NCBI GenBank assembly: GCA_947178095.1
Contig: CAMWWZ010000004.1
Span: 1-58,219, forward strand
DNA: 58,219 bases
Source: an uncultured Treponema sp.
Lineage (GTDB): Bacteria > Spirochaetota > Spirochaetia > Treponematales > Treponemataceae
Reading direction: 5' to 3'
The position numbers and the translations under genes are program-made. Below the pieces are notes generated by a model, which saw only the letters and a list, made by a program, of their open reading frames with translations, was not told the DNA's origin and searched no databases. Numbering within the stretch: the stretch's first letter is position 1; every line of letters begins with the position of its first letter. Below are positions 50,032-57,747 of this stretch, in pieces.

Positions 50032-50829
50032 TCAATACTTTACTGCAAAATAATCAAGGTATTTCTTGAACTTGTCCTGCGCCGCAAGGCAAGTGTCGCG
50101 CAGGTAGCCGCGCTCGTTTTTCCATTCCTTCAGTCCGCGATAGTAGAACAGTTTAAGCTCTTCGTCTATAATGAACGGCACGATATTATGCTTTACGCAA
50201 TCCTTGAACAAAAGCAGCCTGCCAATGCGTCCGTTCCCGTCTTGAAATGGATGAATGCACTCAAACTTATAATGGAAATCCAAAATGTCGTCAAAAGACT
50301 TTTCCTTTTTGGCGTTGTGCTCAAAAAGCAACGCTTTCATTTTTTCGGCTACTTCTCCGGGCTGAGCCGTGCACAATCCGCCGACGGTGTTCGGCAATTT
50401 CTTGTAATCGCCCACCGCAAACCAATCCTGCCGCGCGTCCGTAGTGCCGTTTTTTAACGTGCGGTGTAGTTCTTTTACAAAGGCTTCCGTAATCGGCTTT
50501 TTGCCATTCTCGACAATCAAGTCAACACACTTAAAGTGATTCGCCGTTTCTACGATGTCGTCAACTTTTATGATGCCGCCGTCAATGCCGATAGTGTTCG
50601 TCTCAAAAATATAGCGCGTTTGGTCGTGCGTCAAGCGGCTGCCTTCGATATGGTTGGAATTGTACGTCAATTCAATTTGAACAGTATGATAAATCCCGCC
50701 CGAAAGTTTCGCCTTCTTTTCCGCATAAAGCACTTCCAATAAAGTTTTCGGCGGTTCGATTTTTTTATTTGCCCGGTCGGGCTTTTGCGCGTCTTCGGGA
50801 ACATCAATTTCAACTTTCGTCATTGCCAT
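50032..50829 (-). CDS. Fic-domain AMP transferase, class II
   Basis: The protein has 265 residues. The Fic catalytic motif HPFQDGNGRIGR is at 193-204, with the catalytic His. An inhibitory (S/T)xxxE(G/N) helix motif occurs at 58-63 (S-N-H-I-E-G), N-terminal to the Fic core, so the enzyme is of the self-inhibited class II. It would AMPylate a target protein once inhibition is relieved. AAGGAG lies 9 bases upstream of the ATG at 50829. It sits between HicAB and res, 24 bases before the res start. Confidence 0.9.
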   Translation of the reverse strand: MAMTKVEIDVPEDAQKPDRANKKIEPPKTLLEVLYAEKKAKLSGGIYHTVQIELTYNSNHIEGSRLTHDQTRYIFETNTIGIDGGIIKVDDIVETANHFKCVDLIVENGKKPITEAFVKELHRTLKNGTTDARQDWFAVGDYKKLPNTVGGLCTAQPGEVAEKMKALLFEHNAKKEKSFDDILDFHYKFECIHPFQDGNGRIGRLLLFKDCVKHNIVPFIIDEELKLFYYRGLKEWKNERGYLRDTCLAAQDKFKKYLDYFAVKY

Positions 50830-50849
50830 GGCATCCGTCTCCTTGTTTT

Positions 50850-51398
50850 TCAGAATCCGACTGACTTACAATATACATTCGAATCTTCCACGCCGAGGAA
50901 CGTCTTGAGCGCGTCCTGAAAGACTTTCGAGCAGTTCACGTTTTTTTCTTCGGCAAGCGCGGCAAGCCATGAGGGGAGGGAAAGCGTCTTTTTTACGAAA
51001 GCCGTCTTGACCGCCGCGCGGACGGACGGCATGAAAACGTCGATGACGGCGGGAACGCAGTTTTTTCCCAGCTCCATGTCATTCAGTGTCCGGGGTTCGG
51101 GAATTTCCTCCCCGTCCTGCTCCATGGCAAACAGGTGAAGTCCCAACGCTTCCCGTGCGTTTCGCACGGCCTCGTCTGCGTTGTTTGTCCCGGCGCATGA
51201 AAAACAGCCCGGAAGATCGGGAAAACTTATGCTGATGCCGTCGTCGGCATATTCAAGGACAGCGATAAACGCATATTCGTTCTTCATTGCTTTTTCTCCT
51301 TTTGGATGCTTGAAGTGGTGATGGCTTCCCACGCACGCCACTTCTTGCCAGCCGTCCGCCGCAAGCATGCTTATGATTTCCCGTGACGAATATTCCAT
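50850..51398 (-). CDS. HicA remnant fused to HicB antitoxin
   Basis: Residues 1-36 match the start of HicA (EIISMLAADGWQEV, the catalytic-His loop VGSHHHFKHP). HicA's C-terminal third is absent. The frame continues directly into a HicB-like domain (residues 38-182) with YAFIAVLEYADDGISISFPD, an RNase H-like fold, and an RHH/HTH-like C-terminal region. An AAGGAG Shine-Dalgarno stands before the internal ATG at 51287, so HicB is probably made alone. The toxin is likely inactive. Confidence 0.8.
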   Translation of the reverse strand: MEYSSREIISMLAADGWQEVACVGSHHHFKHPKGEKAMKNEYAFIAVLEYADDGISISFPDLPGCFSCAGTNNADEAVRNAREALGLHLFAMEQDGEEIPEPRTLNDMELGKNCVPAVIDVFMPSVRAAVKTAFVKKTLSLPSWLAALAEEKNVNCSKVFQDALKTFLGVEDSNVYCKSVGF

Positions 51399-51460
51399 GC
51401 GCCGCTCCTTGCGTCTAGTATGATACATAATAAATTACGTATAGTCAATCGCCTGATTCC

Positions 51461-51508
51461 TTATAAACCCCTTGCGTCCGTCTGATAGTCTTGTATCTTG
51501 ATTTTCAT
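51461..51508 (-). pseudogene. Remnant of res 5' end at the mod stop
   Basis: The ATG at 51508 overlaps the mod TGA (TGATG). The 15 codons MKIKIQDYQTDARGL run to a TAA at 51463-51461. The first ten codons resemble the real res start (MKFKFKIQDYQTDA). The native arrangement was presumably mod-res coupling by TGATG. A 23-bp part is identical to 49967-49989. Confidence 0.8.
51474..51496. repeat. Direct repeat, mod-side copy (23 bp)
   Basis: Matches 49967-49989. The 1.5-kb interval between holds Fic1 and HicAB. Confidence 0.85.
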
Positions 51509-53415
51509 CACAACACTTTCCTTACCGTGTTCGGGCTGTAGGTGGCGAAGATTTGCTCGAAGTTGGCGGCGACGGAATCCGAGGACAAGCCGCTGTCGCG
51601 GAACACTGCATAGAGCGGCTTTGCTTTTGCGATTTCCGTAACAATTTCCGAGGTTATGTTGCTTTCAAAACACACAACCAAGTCGCCGTCGTCAACGTTG
51701 AACACGCTTTTGCCCGCAATATTCTTTTCCTCGATTTTTGCCGAAAGCGGCTTGCCCAAATCGAGCATGACTTGGAACAACAAATCGAGCGCGGTGCGGT
51801 CGGGCTTGATATTGTCCGCCAAACCTTCGAGCATGGACTGGCTGTATTCTTCGGGGCGATAATACACGTCTTTCATGTTGGACGAATCGAGTTTGAGCAC
51901 GCGGAAGCCCATGTCAAGGTCTTGCGCCGTCAAGCCGTTTTCCCGCTTGATTTTCGCACCGGCGCGGCGGATGCGTTCTTTGCCGATTTCGCAAATGTTT
52001 TTATAGCCTGCTTTATATGCCTCGGATTTTTCGTCGCAAGGCTCGGGGAGCTGCACCATGACGAATTTGCGATTGCCGCCGTCCTCGGCGTTTAACTGCA
52101 TGACGGCGTGGGCGGTGGTAGCCGAGCCGGAGAAGAAATCGAGGATAAGATGCTCTTGTGTATTAACAGCTTTTGTTAAGTTTTTAATTAATGCTATCGG
52201 TTTAGAATAGTCAAAATACTTTTCACCAAATATTTCTCTTTGCTCTTTATCGCTCTCTTGATTGTCTCCGTATTCAGATAATAATAAATCTGTAATTGCT
52301 TTTCTTTCTTTGGATTCTTCTATTGATACATCTCTTCGCAACCCATAATTTACAGTTACAAATAACAAATCGTCTTCAATATATTTCTCAATTTTATCTT
52401 GTGAGACAGAAAACTGCGCTTTTACATCAACAGCATTTATAGTTCGCCCATTGTCAAAATAAACATCATCCAAATATTCAACAGACATTGTTTTAATTTG
52501 ATAGCTGCCCTTTTTAATTACACCGTTAGTGCCATACTTTACTCTAACTCCTTTTTTAAAATGGCGAACAGAAAATTGGTTTGTCAAATTAACAACTTTT
52601 TTTGTTGCATCAGAAAGATTCTCTATTGATAATTTTTCTAACGATTCCCAATTTTTAGCATATACAAGAACATATTCCATCACTTTTGCTGTATGTTTTG
52701 CCAAAAAGGAGGGCTGCTTTTTCTTTTTCCAATGAAGAGTATCTACAAAGTTTTTTGAACCAAAAACCTCGTTGCATATGGTTTTTAAATTTGTAATTTC
52801 GCACTCGTCTATACTTATATATATCACGCCGTCATCAGAGAGCAAATCTTTTGCCAAACGCAAGCGCGGATAAATCATATTCAGCCAGTCGGTATGGAAA
52901 CGCCCGTTGCTTTCAGTATTCTGAAATAGGCGGTTGCCCTGCTCGTCAAGCTGGCCGCTGTTTTCTTTATATTCGTCCGCTTCCTGCGAAAAGTCGTCGT
53001 TATACACAAAATCGTTGCCCGTGTTGTACGGCGGGTCGATGTAAATCATCTTGATTTTGCCGAGGTACGTTTCCTGCAAAAGTTTCAGCACTTCCAAATT
53101 GTCGCCCTCGATATAAAGGTTCTGCGTGCTGTCAAAATCGACGCTTTCTTCCTTGCACGGGCGCAAGGTTTTGTTTGTGGGAGTGTTCGCGAGCAAAACG
53201 GACTTTTGTTTGTCGGGCCACGTGAACTGGTAGCGGAGTTCGCGCTCGTCGATAAGCGTGTCCGCAAGTTCCTGCTTGAGCACGTCAAAATCAACGCATC
53301 GTTTTACCCCCCCCCGTTCATCCGCGCATTCGGTTACGGCGTTCGGAAACAACGCCTGAATCTTCCGTATGTTTTCCTGCACTTTGTCCATTGATTGCAT
53401 TTTTAGTTTATCCAT
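51508..53415 (-). CDS. Type III DNA methyltransferase Mod, with G9 tract
   Basis: The protein has 635 residues from the ATG at 53415, eight bases after AAGGA. The TTG at 53424 is rejected. The beta-class order is motif IV DPPYNTGND at 127-135, a variable target-recognition region (about 190-425), then motif I LDFFSGSATTAHAV. It methylates adenine N6 and gives the system its specificity. A run of nine G codes residues E-R-G-G-V at about 33-37 and is in frame. The recognition region looks more A+T-rich than the flanks. Confidence 0.94.
   Translation of the reverse strand: MDKLKMQSMDKVQENIRKIQALFPNAVTECADERGGVKRCVDFDVLKQELADTLIDERELRYQFTWPDKQKSVLLANTPTNKTLRPCKEESVDFDSTQNLYIEGDNLEVLKLLQETYLGKIKMIYIDPPYNTGNDFVYNDDFSQEADEYKENSGQLDEQGNRLFQNTESNGRFHTDWLNMIYPRLRLAKDLLSDDGVIYISIDECEITNLKTICNEVFGSKNFVDTLHWKKKKQPSFLAKHTAKVMEYVLVYAKNWESLEKLSIENLSDATKKVVNLTNQFSVRHFKKGVRVKYGTNGVIKKGSYQIKTMSVEYLDDVYFDNGRTINAVDVKAQFSVSQDKIEKYIEDDLLFVTVNYGLRRDVSIEESKERKAITDLLLSEYGDNQESDKEQREIFGEKYFDYSKPIALIKNLTKAVNTQEHLILDFFSGSATTAHAVMQLNAEDGGNRKFVMVQLPEPCDEKSEAYKAGYKNICEIGKERIRRAGAKIKRENGLTAQDLDMGFRVLKLDSSNMKDVYYRPEEYSQSMLEGLADNIKPDRTALDLLFQVMLDLGKPLSAKIEEKNIAGKSVFNVDDGDLVVCFESNITSEIVTEIAKAKPLYAVFRDSGLSSDSVAANFEQIFATYSPNTVRKVL
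53307..53315 (-). repeat. G9 tract in mod (plus strand C9)
   Basis: Nine C on the plus strand, in codons 34-37 of mod. Insertion or loss of one base truncates the methylase. The present state is in frame (ON). Confidence 0.85.
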
Positions 53416-54235
53416 TGGTTTCAATCCTTATTTCCTTATTTAATTTTTTCTGTATAATTGCTTTAGCCTCTTTTACTTTTTGTTCGTGTTCTTTTTTAAT
53501 CAGTTCCGCATCTAAAATGCTTTCAATGATAAACTTTACCGCTGAGAACATTTCAATACATTCTTCCTCTTCATATTCATGAATCCCTTTACTCAAAACA
53601 GTGTATAGTTGATTTTTAATCTCCTCAAATTCGGTTGGTATAACTTTTTCAGATTTTTCCACATCTTTAAGTTTATCGACGAATTTTTGTTCAGTTTTAA
53701 TGCCATGTGACATCGCTTTTGCATCAACCAAATGCTCTAAAATTCGCCTTAAGTAAACAAATGCAGGAACACCCATATTTTGAGAATAAGCAGAAACAGC
53801 CTTTGTTAGCTCTGGATAATATTTGGGAATCAGTGATTTATATTTAATAAGATTTTTACTTACTTCTTCCTTTGCAAATGTCGGGTATTGTCCTATTTTT
53901 TGAATTGTTAAATTACGTATTTTAATCGCAAAATAATGATGCTCCCCACAATCATGCTGACATTGAAAATCCAGTATAATACAACGTTCATCATATTCTA
54001 CAAATTCTTCAAAATTATATTTGAAGAATTCCCTACCGCGGAATTGGTATTCGTTTAATATTTCTTTAAACGAATTATCAATACTTTTAAAAGTCCTTGG
54101 TTTTCTACAGATATCACAATATTGCTCAATTGAAAAATTCTGTAAATCACAAATTTCATAAAGTTGATTCGAATTTATTTTAAACACTTTATAAGGCGGC
54201 TCTTCTGATATAAATTGTTCTATCCAATTTTTCAT
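53408..54235 (-). CDS. Zinc-ribbon protein, DUF4145-like, coupled to Mod
   Basis: The protein has 275 residues from the ATG at 54235 (GGAG upstream). A Cys-rich knuckle is present (YCDICRK at about 40-50, with CQHDCGEHH about 55 residues later). The C-terminal half is helical (FVYLRRILEHLVDAKA, a pattern seen in DUF4145-like proteins). It starts one base after the Fic2 stop, and its stop overlaps the mod start by 8 bases, so translation is coupled. The role may be in control or DNA sensing, but this is unproven. Confidence 0.75.
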   Translation of the reverse strand: MKNWIEQFISEEPPYKVFKINSNQLYEICDLQNFSIEQYCDICRKPRTFKSIDNSFKEILNEYQFRGREFFKYNFEEFVEYDERCIILDFQCQHDCGEHHYFAIKIRNLTIQKIGQYPTFAKEEVSKNLIKYKSLIPKYYPELTKAVSAYSQNMGVPAFVYLRRILEHLVDAKAMSHGIKTEQKFVDKLKDVEKSEKVIPTEFEEIKNQLYTVLSKGIHEYEEEECIEMFSAVKFIIESILDAELIKKEHEQKVKEAKAIIQKKLNKEIRIETNG

Positions 54236-54236
54236 T

Positions 54237-54866
54237 CTAAATTCTCCAACTCCTTTTGTTCTCCAATTTTTCCGCCGTAAACGTGCTGTATCCTTCATAA
54301 AAATAACTTGCATCAATGCCTTTCATGTAAACGATACGGTCATTGATTTTGTCGATGAGAGCCGCCTTGAGCAGTGTCTTGATTTCCGTGTCTTTCACAG
54401 GGCTGCGCTCCATGGCAAGAAGGTAGTCGCCTTTGTCCACGCCGTTCCAGTCTACGACCTTTTTCAATTCTTTTTTCAAGATGCAGTCAAGCCATATCCG
54501 CATGCTTCTTCCGTTCCCTTCACGGAACGGGTGGGCTATGTTCATTTCGACATATTTTTCTATGATTTCGTCAAAGTTGGACTGCGGCATTTTCTCTATA
54601 TGCGCGAGGGCGGCTTCCAGATACATAGCGGACGCAAAGCGAAAATTTCCCTTCGCGATGTTGACAGAGCGCAGCTTGCCGGCAAAGTCGTAAATGTCGC
54701 CGAAAAGGTTTTCATGGATTTTTGCAAGTTCCGCAAATGTTCCTGCCCCGAATTCATCCAGTTGTCCTGTCTCAAACAATTTGAGTGCCTGTTCTTTGCT
54801 TATCTTTTCTTCCATGCGGGCAAGTTCTGCCGAATCGGTTATGCCCAATTTGTTATCCAGTGTCAT
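54237..54866 (-). CDS. Fic-domain AMP transferase, class III
   Basis: The protein has 209 residues from the ATG at 54866 with GGAG five bases upstream. The catalytic HPFREGNGRSMR is at 112-123. The inhibitory motif SYFYEG at 187-192 (S-x3-E-G) lies at the C-terminal end, as in class III Fic proteins such as NmFic. It is the first gene of the operon. Its targets are unknown. Confidence 0.9.
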   Translation of the reverse strand: MTLDNKLGITDSAELARMEEKISKEQALKLFETGQLDEFGAGTFAELAKIHENLFGDIYDFAGKLRSVNIAKGNFRFASAMYLEAALAHIEKMPQSNFDEIIEKYVEMNIAHPFREGNGRSMRIWLDCILKKELKKVVDWNGVDKGDYLLAMERSPVKDTEIKTLLKAALIDKINDRIVYMKGIDASYFYEGYSTFTAEKLENKRSWRI

Positions 54867-54913
54867 GCGCACTCCATTATTCCGCCCGATTGCAACGGGC
54901 TTCCGCCAATTCT

Positions 54914-54922
54914 ATTATACCA
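54914..54922 (-). promoter_or_regulatory. Promoter of type III RM operon
   Basis: TGGTATAAT (54922-54914, minus strand) is an extended -10. No strong -35 is present. The leader of about 40 bases contains a CCCG..CGGG hairpin. Confidence 0.6.
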
Positions 54923-54996
54923 CATTTCCCTGTTTTTTGCTAGGACTGCCCCGCGTTCCTTTTGCGGACACTGGTATGAAAAACACCATCAAAGTT

Positions 54997-56355
54997 TTAT
55001 AAAAGATTTGTGGAAACCTTCAGCTTTCCATGAAGCGGAATTGCCATGCACACGGTTACGGCGGCGGAGAAAACATCGGCAATTGGCTGGGCGTACAAAA
55101 TTCCGTTCAGTCCACACACCGCAGGCAAGAGCAATATGGCGGGAACAAAGCAGATTCCCTGTCTGCACGATCCGAGCACGAAGCCCGCGCCGCTTTTTCC
55201 CATGGCAAGGAACAAGGCGGAATACACGGTGTAAAATCCGAAGAGCGTCATCGAAATGCCGTTCGCCCGCAGAGCCGCCGCCCCGACGCGAATCACTTCG
55301 GCATTACCCGCCGCGAACTGCGAGACAATCGCCGCCGGAAAAATCGCCAGCGTCAGGCCGAACGCCGCGCAGAATGCCGTCGTCCACAGCACGGCGACTT
55401 TGATTGATTCGCGCAGGCGGACAAAATTTTTCGCGCCGTAACTGTAGCCCGCGACGGGCTGAAAGCCTTTGACGAATCCGAACACGGACAGGCTGCCCAA
55501 GGAAATCAGTCGGGTGACGATGCCCATTCCGGCGATTGCCGCGTCGCCGTATCTGCCCGCGGCATTGTTCGTGAGCGAAATCGAAAAGCCCATCAAAATC
55601 TGAAACGCAAGCGTGGGCGCGCCGATCCTGAAAATCCCGGACAACGTTTCCGCAGTGAACGCGCAGTCCGAAAAACGAAAGCGGAACAGACTTTTCTTCC
55701 GCAAAATATATGCCAGATACACGCACGTCGAAACCGCCTGCGAAAGAGCCGTTGCGAACGCCGCGCCCGCTACGCCCCAGTCGAACGCATAAATGAACAG
55801 CGGATCCAAGGCGATGTTAAGCGCAGCCCCGGTCAGCAGCGCGCACATCGTCGTTTTTGCCGCGCCTTCGCTCGCCGCAATGCTGTTCATCGTGACGTTG
55901 AACACGGTGAAAATGCAGGACGCGACGTATATCCTCGCATACGAGGCAGCGAACGGCATGACGCTTTCGGTCACCCCAAGAAGTTTCAGAACAGGCTGAA
56001 GGAACGCCATAAAAACGGCGATGACTGCCGCCCCGACAATCAGGCTGCCGTACACTGCGGTGCTTGCACTTCGTTCGGCACGCGCCGTGTCACCGCGCCC
56101 GAGCAGCCGTGAAATGACAGAAGCCGCGCCGCTTCCAAAAAGCAGCCCGATGCCGACAACAATCTGCCCGAGCGGATACGACACGGAAAGCGCAGCCGTC
56201 TGCCGCTCCCCCAGTCCGCTGACAAAATACACGTCGGCAAGATTGTAGAACGCATTTACCAGCATGCCGATCATCGTCGGGATGCCCATCGCCAAAAGTG
56301 CTTTCGGCACGGGCGCACTTCCGAGCAATTGCATTTTTTCGTTCTGATTGTTCAT
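54997..56355 (-). CDS. MATE-family multidrug/Na+ exporter
   Basis: The protein has 452 residues, about twelve hydrophobic segments in two related halves, and features of the MATE fold (for example PTMIGMLVNAFYNLADVYFV near the N terminus). It is a cation-coupled efflux pump in the inner membrane. The ATG at 56355 is preceded by AAGGAG. The 21-bp palindrome at 56385 lies in its upstream region and may be an operator. The PadR gene at 57175 is a candidate regulator. Confidence 0.93.
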   Translation of the reverse strand: MNNQNEKMQLLGSAPVPKALLAMGIPTMIGMLVNAFYNLADVYFVSGLGERQTAALSVSYPLGQIVVGIGLLFGSGAASVISRLLGRGDTARAERSASTAVYGSLIVGAAVIAVFMAFLQPVLKLLGVTESVMPFAASYARIYVASCIFTVFNVTMNSIAASEGAAKTTMCALLTGAALNIALDPLFIYAFDWGVAGAAFATALSQAVSTCVYLAYILRKKSLFRFRFSDCAFTAETLSGIFRIGAPTLAFQILMGFSISLTNNAAGRYGDAAIAGMGIVTRLISLGSLSVFGFVKGFQPVAGYSYGAKNFVRLRESIKVAVLWTTAFCAAFGLTLAIFPAAIVSQFAAGNAEVIRVGAAALRANGISMTLFGFYTVYSALFLAMGKSGAGFVLGSCRQGICFVPAILLLPAVCGLNGILYAQPIADVFSAAVTVCMAIPLHGKLKVSTNLL

Positions 56356-56384
56356 GTGGAACTCCTTTTATAATGATATTATAT

Positions 56385-56405
56385 ATTACTATAAACTATA
56401 GTAAT
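56385..56405. promoter_or_regulatory. Palindromic candidate operator
   Basis: ATTACTATA-AAC-TATAGTAAT has perfect 9-base arms and a 3-base spacer. It lies in the shared upstream region of the MATE gene and the SUKH-like gene. Confidence 0.6.
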
Positions 56406-56480
56406 TGAAAACAGAATTGAAATATAGTATAATTTATATTATTAGTCAAGAAGAAAACTACGACTTTTTATGGGAGAAAA

Positions 56481-57080
56481 ATGAAACATCAAAGAAAACT
56501 CAGCATTGAACATATTTATAATTTGGTAAAACCTTTCTCAAAATTAGGTGAGAAGTTGTCCGAAAATAAATCGTATTTAATCGGAAATCCATATAAAGAC
56601 AAACCATATTATTGGTTAATAACAATCTTTTCGCCTATTACGGAAAAGGAGCTTCAAATTCTAAGGGAAGTATTATATATTCCAGACATTTATGCGACTT
56701 TTCTAACCGATTGTTGCAATGGCTTGGACTTGTTTCTTGGAACACTCTCTCTTTTTGGTTATAGAAAAAATATGAAACGTATTCCTTCAGAGGCAATTCA
56801 ACAACCGTTTAATATAGTCACGTCCAATATACATGAGCGACCGAGAAACAGCAAAAATGAACACTTCTTTTTTGGCTATTATAACTGGGATGGCTCTCTC
56901 GTATACATAAACACGACTGATGATAGCATTTGTTTATGTAGAAAGGACGACGCTGCTCCTCTTTACACATGGAATACATTCGAATCATTTTTAGAATCAG
57001 AAATCAAAAGAATATGTTCCCTGTTCAATGAGCATGGAGAAGAAAAAGAACCGAATCGTTCAACATTGCCCATAGGGTAA
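56481..57080 (+). CDS. SUKH/SMI1-KNR4-like protein
   Basis: The protein has 199 residues. Central and C-terminal motifs (YATFLTDCCNGLDLFLGTLSLFGYR; FFFGYYNWDGSLVYINTTDD, quoted as shorter segments) fit the SUKH fold, used by immunity proteins to toxins as well as general regulators. No toxin gene is next to it. GGGAG precedes the ATG at 56481. Confidence 0.7.
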   Translation: MKHQRKLSIEHIYNLVKPFSKLGEKLSENKSYLIGNPYKDKPYYWLITIFSPITEKELQILREVLYIPDIYATFLTDCCNGLDLFLGTLSLFGYRKNMKRIPSEAIQQPFNIVTSNIHERPRNSKNEHFFFGYYNWDGSLVYINTTDDSICLCRKDDAAPLYTWNTFESFLESEIKRICSLFNEHGEEKEPNRSTLPIG

Positions 57081-57174
57081 GGATTTTCCATTGCAAACAC
57101 CTATGCACTTTGAATTGCTGCATAGAAAAGAGCTCTATGATTATTAGTTTTGAATATTATGTCAGGAGAAAAAA

Positions 57175-57699
57175 ATGTCGGCAATTGACCTTGTTATTTT
57201 GGGAATGCTGAAAAAGAAACCGATGGGCGCGTATGAGCTGCAAAAACTGGTTGAATACCGCAGCATTTCAAAATGGGTGAAAATCAGCACGCCGTCAATC
57301 TACAAAAAAGTGCTCCAGCTGGAAGAAAATGGCTTTGTCACCAGCCGCTTCGAGCGCGAAGGCAACATGCCCGAAAAGGCGGTGTATTCGCTGACGGACG
57401 AGGGGAAAAAAGAATTCGAGCGGCTCATGCTCGACCTTTCGCGCCGCCCGGTGCGCCTCTTCCTTGACTGCAACGCCGTCGCCGTCAACTTGGATTCCAT
57501 GCCGAAAAAGAAGCGGCAGGAATGCGTTCAGAACATTTGCCAAAGCGTGCAGGAGCTGAAAGCGGAATTGGCGGAACACCTCGCGCAAAAACAGGACGCG
57601 CCCGATGTCCCGGCGGCGGGCATAGCAGTCCTACGCCAGCAACTTCTTTTGGCGGACGCGCTTGCACAGTGGGCGGACTCGTTACAAACGCAGGAATAA
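57175..57699 (+). CDS. PadR-family transcriptional regulator
   Basis: The protein has 174 residues. The winged helix at about 5-80 (LVILGMLKKKPMGAYEL, TPSIYKKVLQLEENGFV) and the C-terminal helical domain are typical of PadR, which senses phenolic acids or antibiotics and controls efflux. AGGAG precedes the ATG. Possible target: the MATE gene at 56355. Confidence 0.88.
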   Translation: MSAIDLVILGMLKKKPMGAYELQKLVEYRSISKWVKISTPSIYKKVLQLEENGFVTSRFEREGNMPEKAVYSLTDEGKKEFERLMLDLSRRPVRLFLDCNAVAVNLDSMPKKKRQECVQNICQSVQELKAELAEHLAQKQDAPDVPAAGIAVLRQQLLLADALAQWADSLQTQE

Positions 57700-57747
57700 A
57701 TTTCCGACGGCGCATTTTAATTATTTTATTTTCATTATGGAAGAAAA

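Noticed and set aside
54997..56355. Plus-strand frames inside the MATE gene
   Set aside because: Shadows of a G+C-biased membrane protein. No Shine-Dalgarno or motif support.
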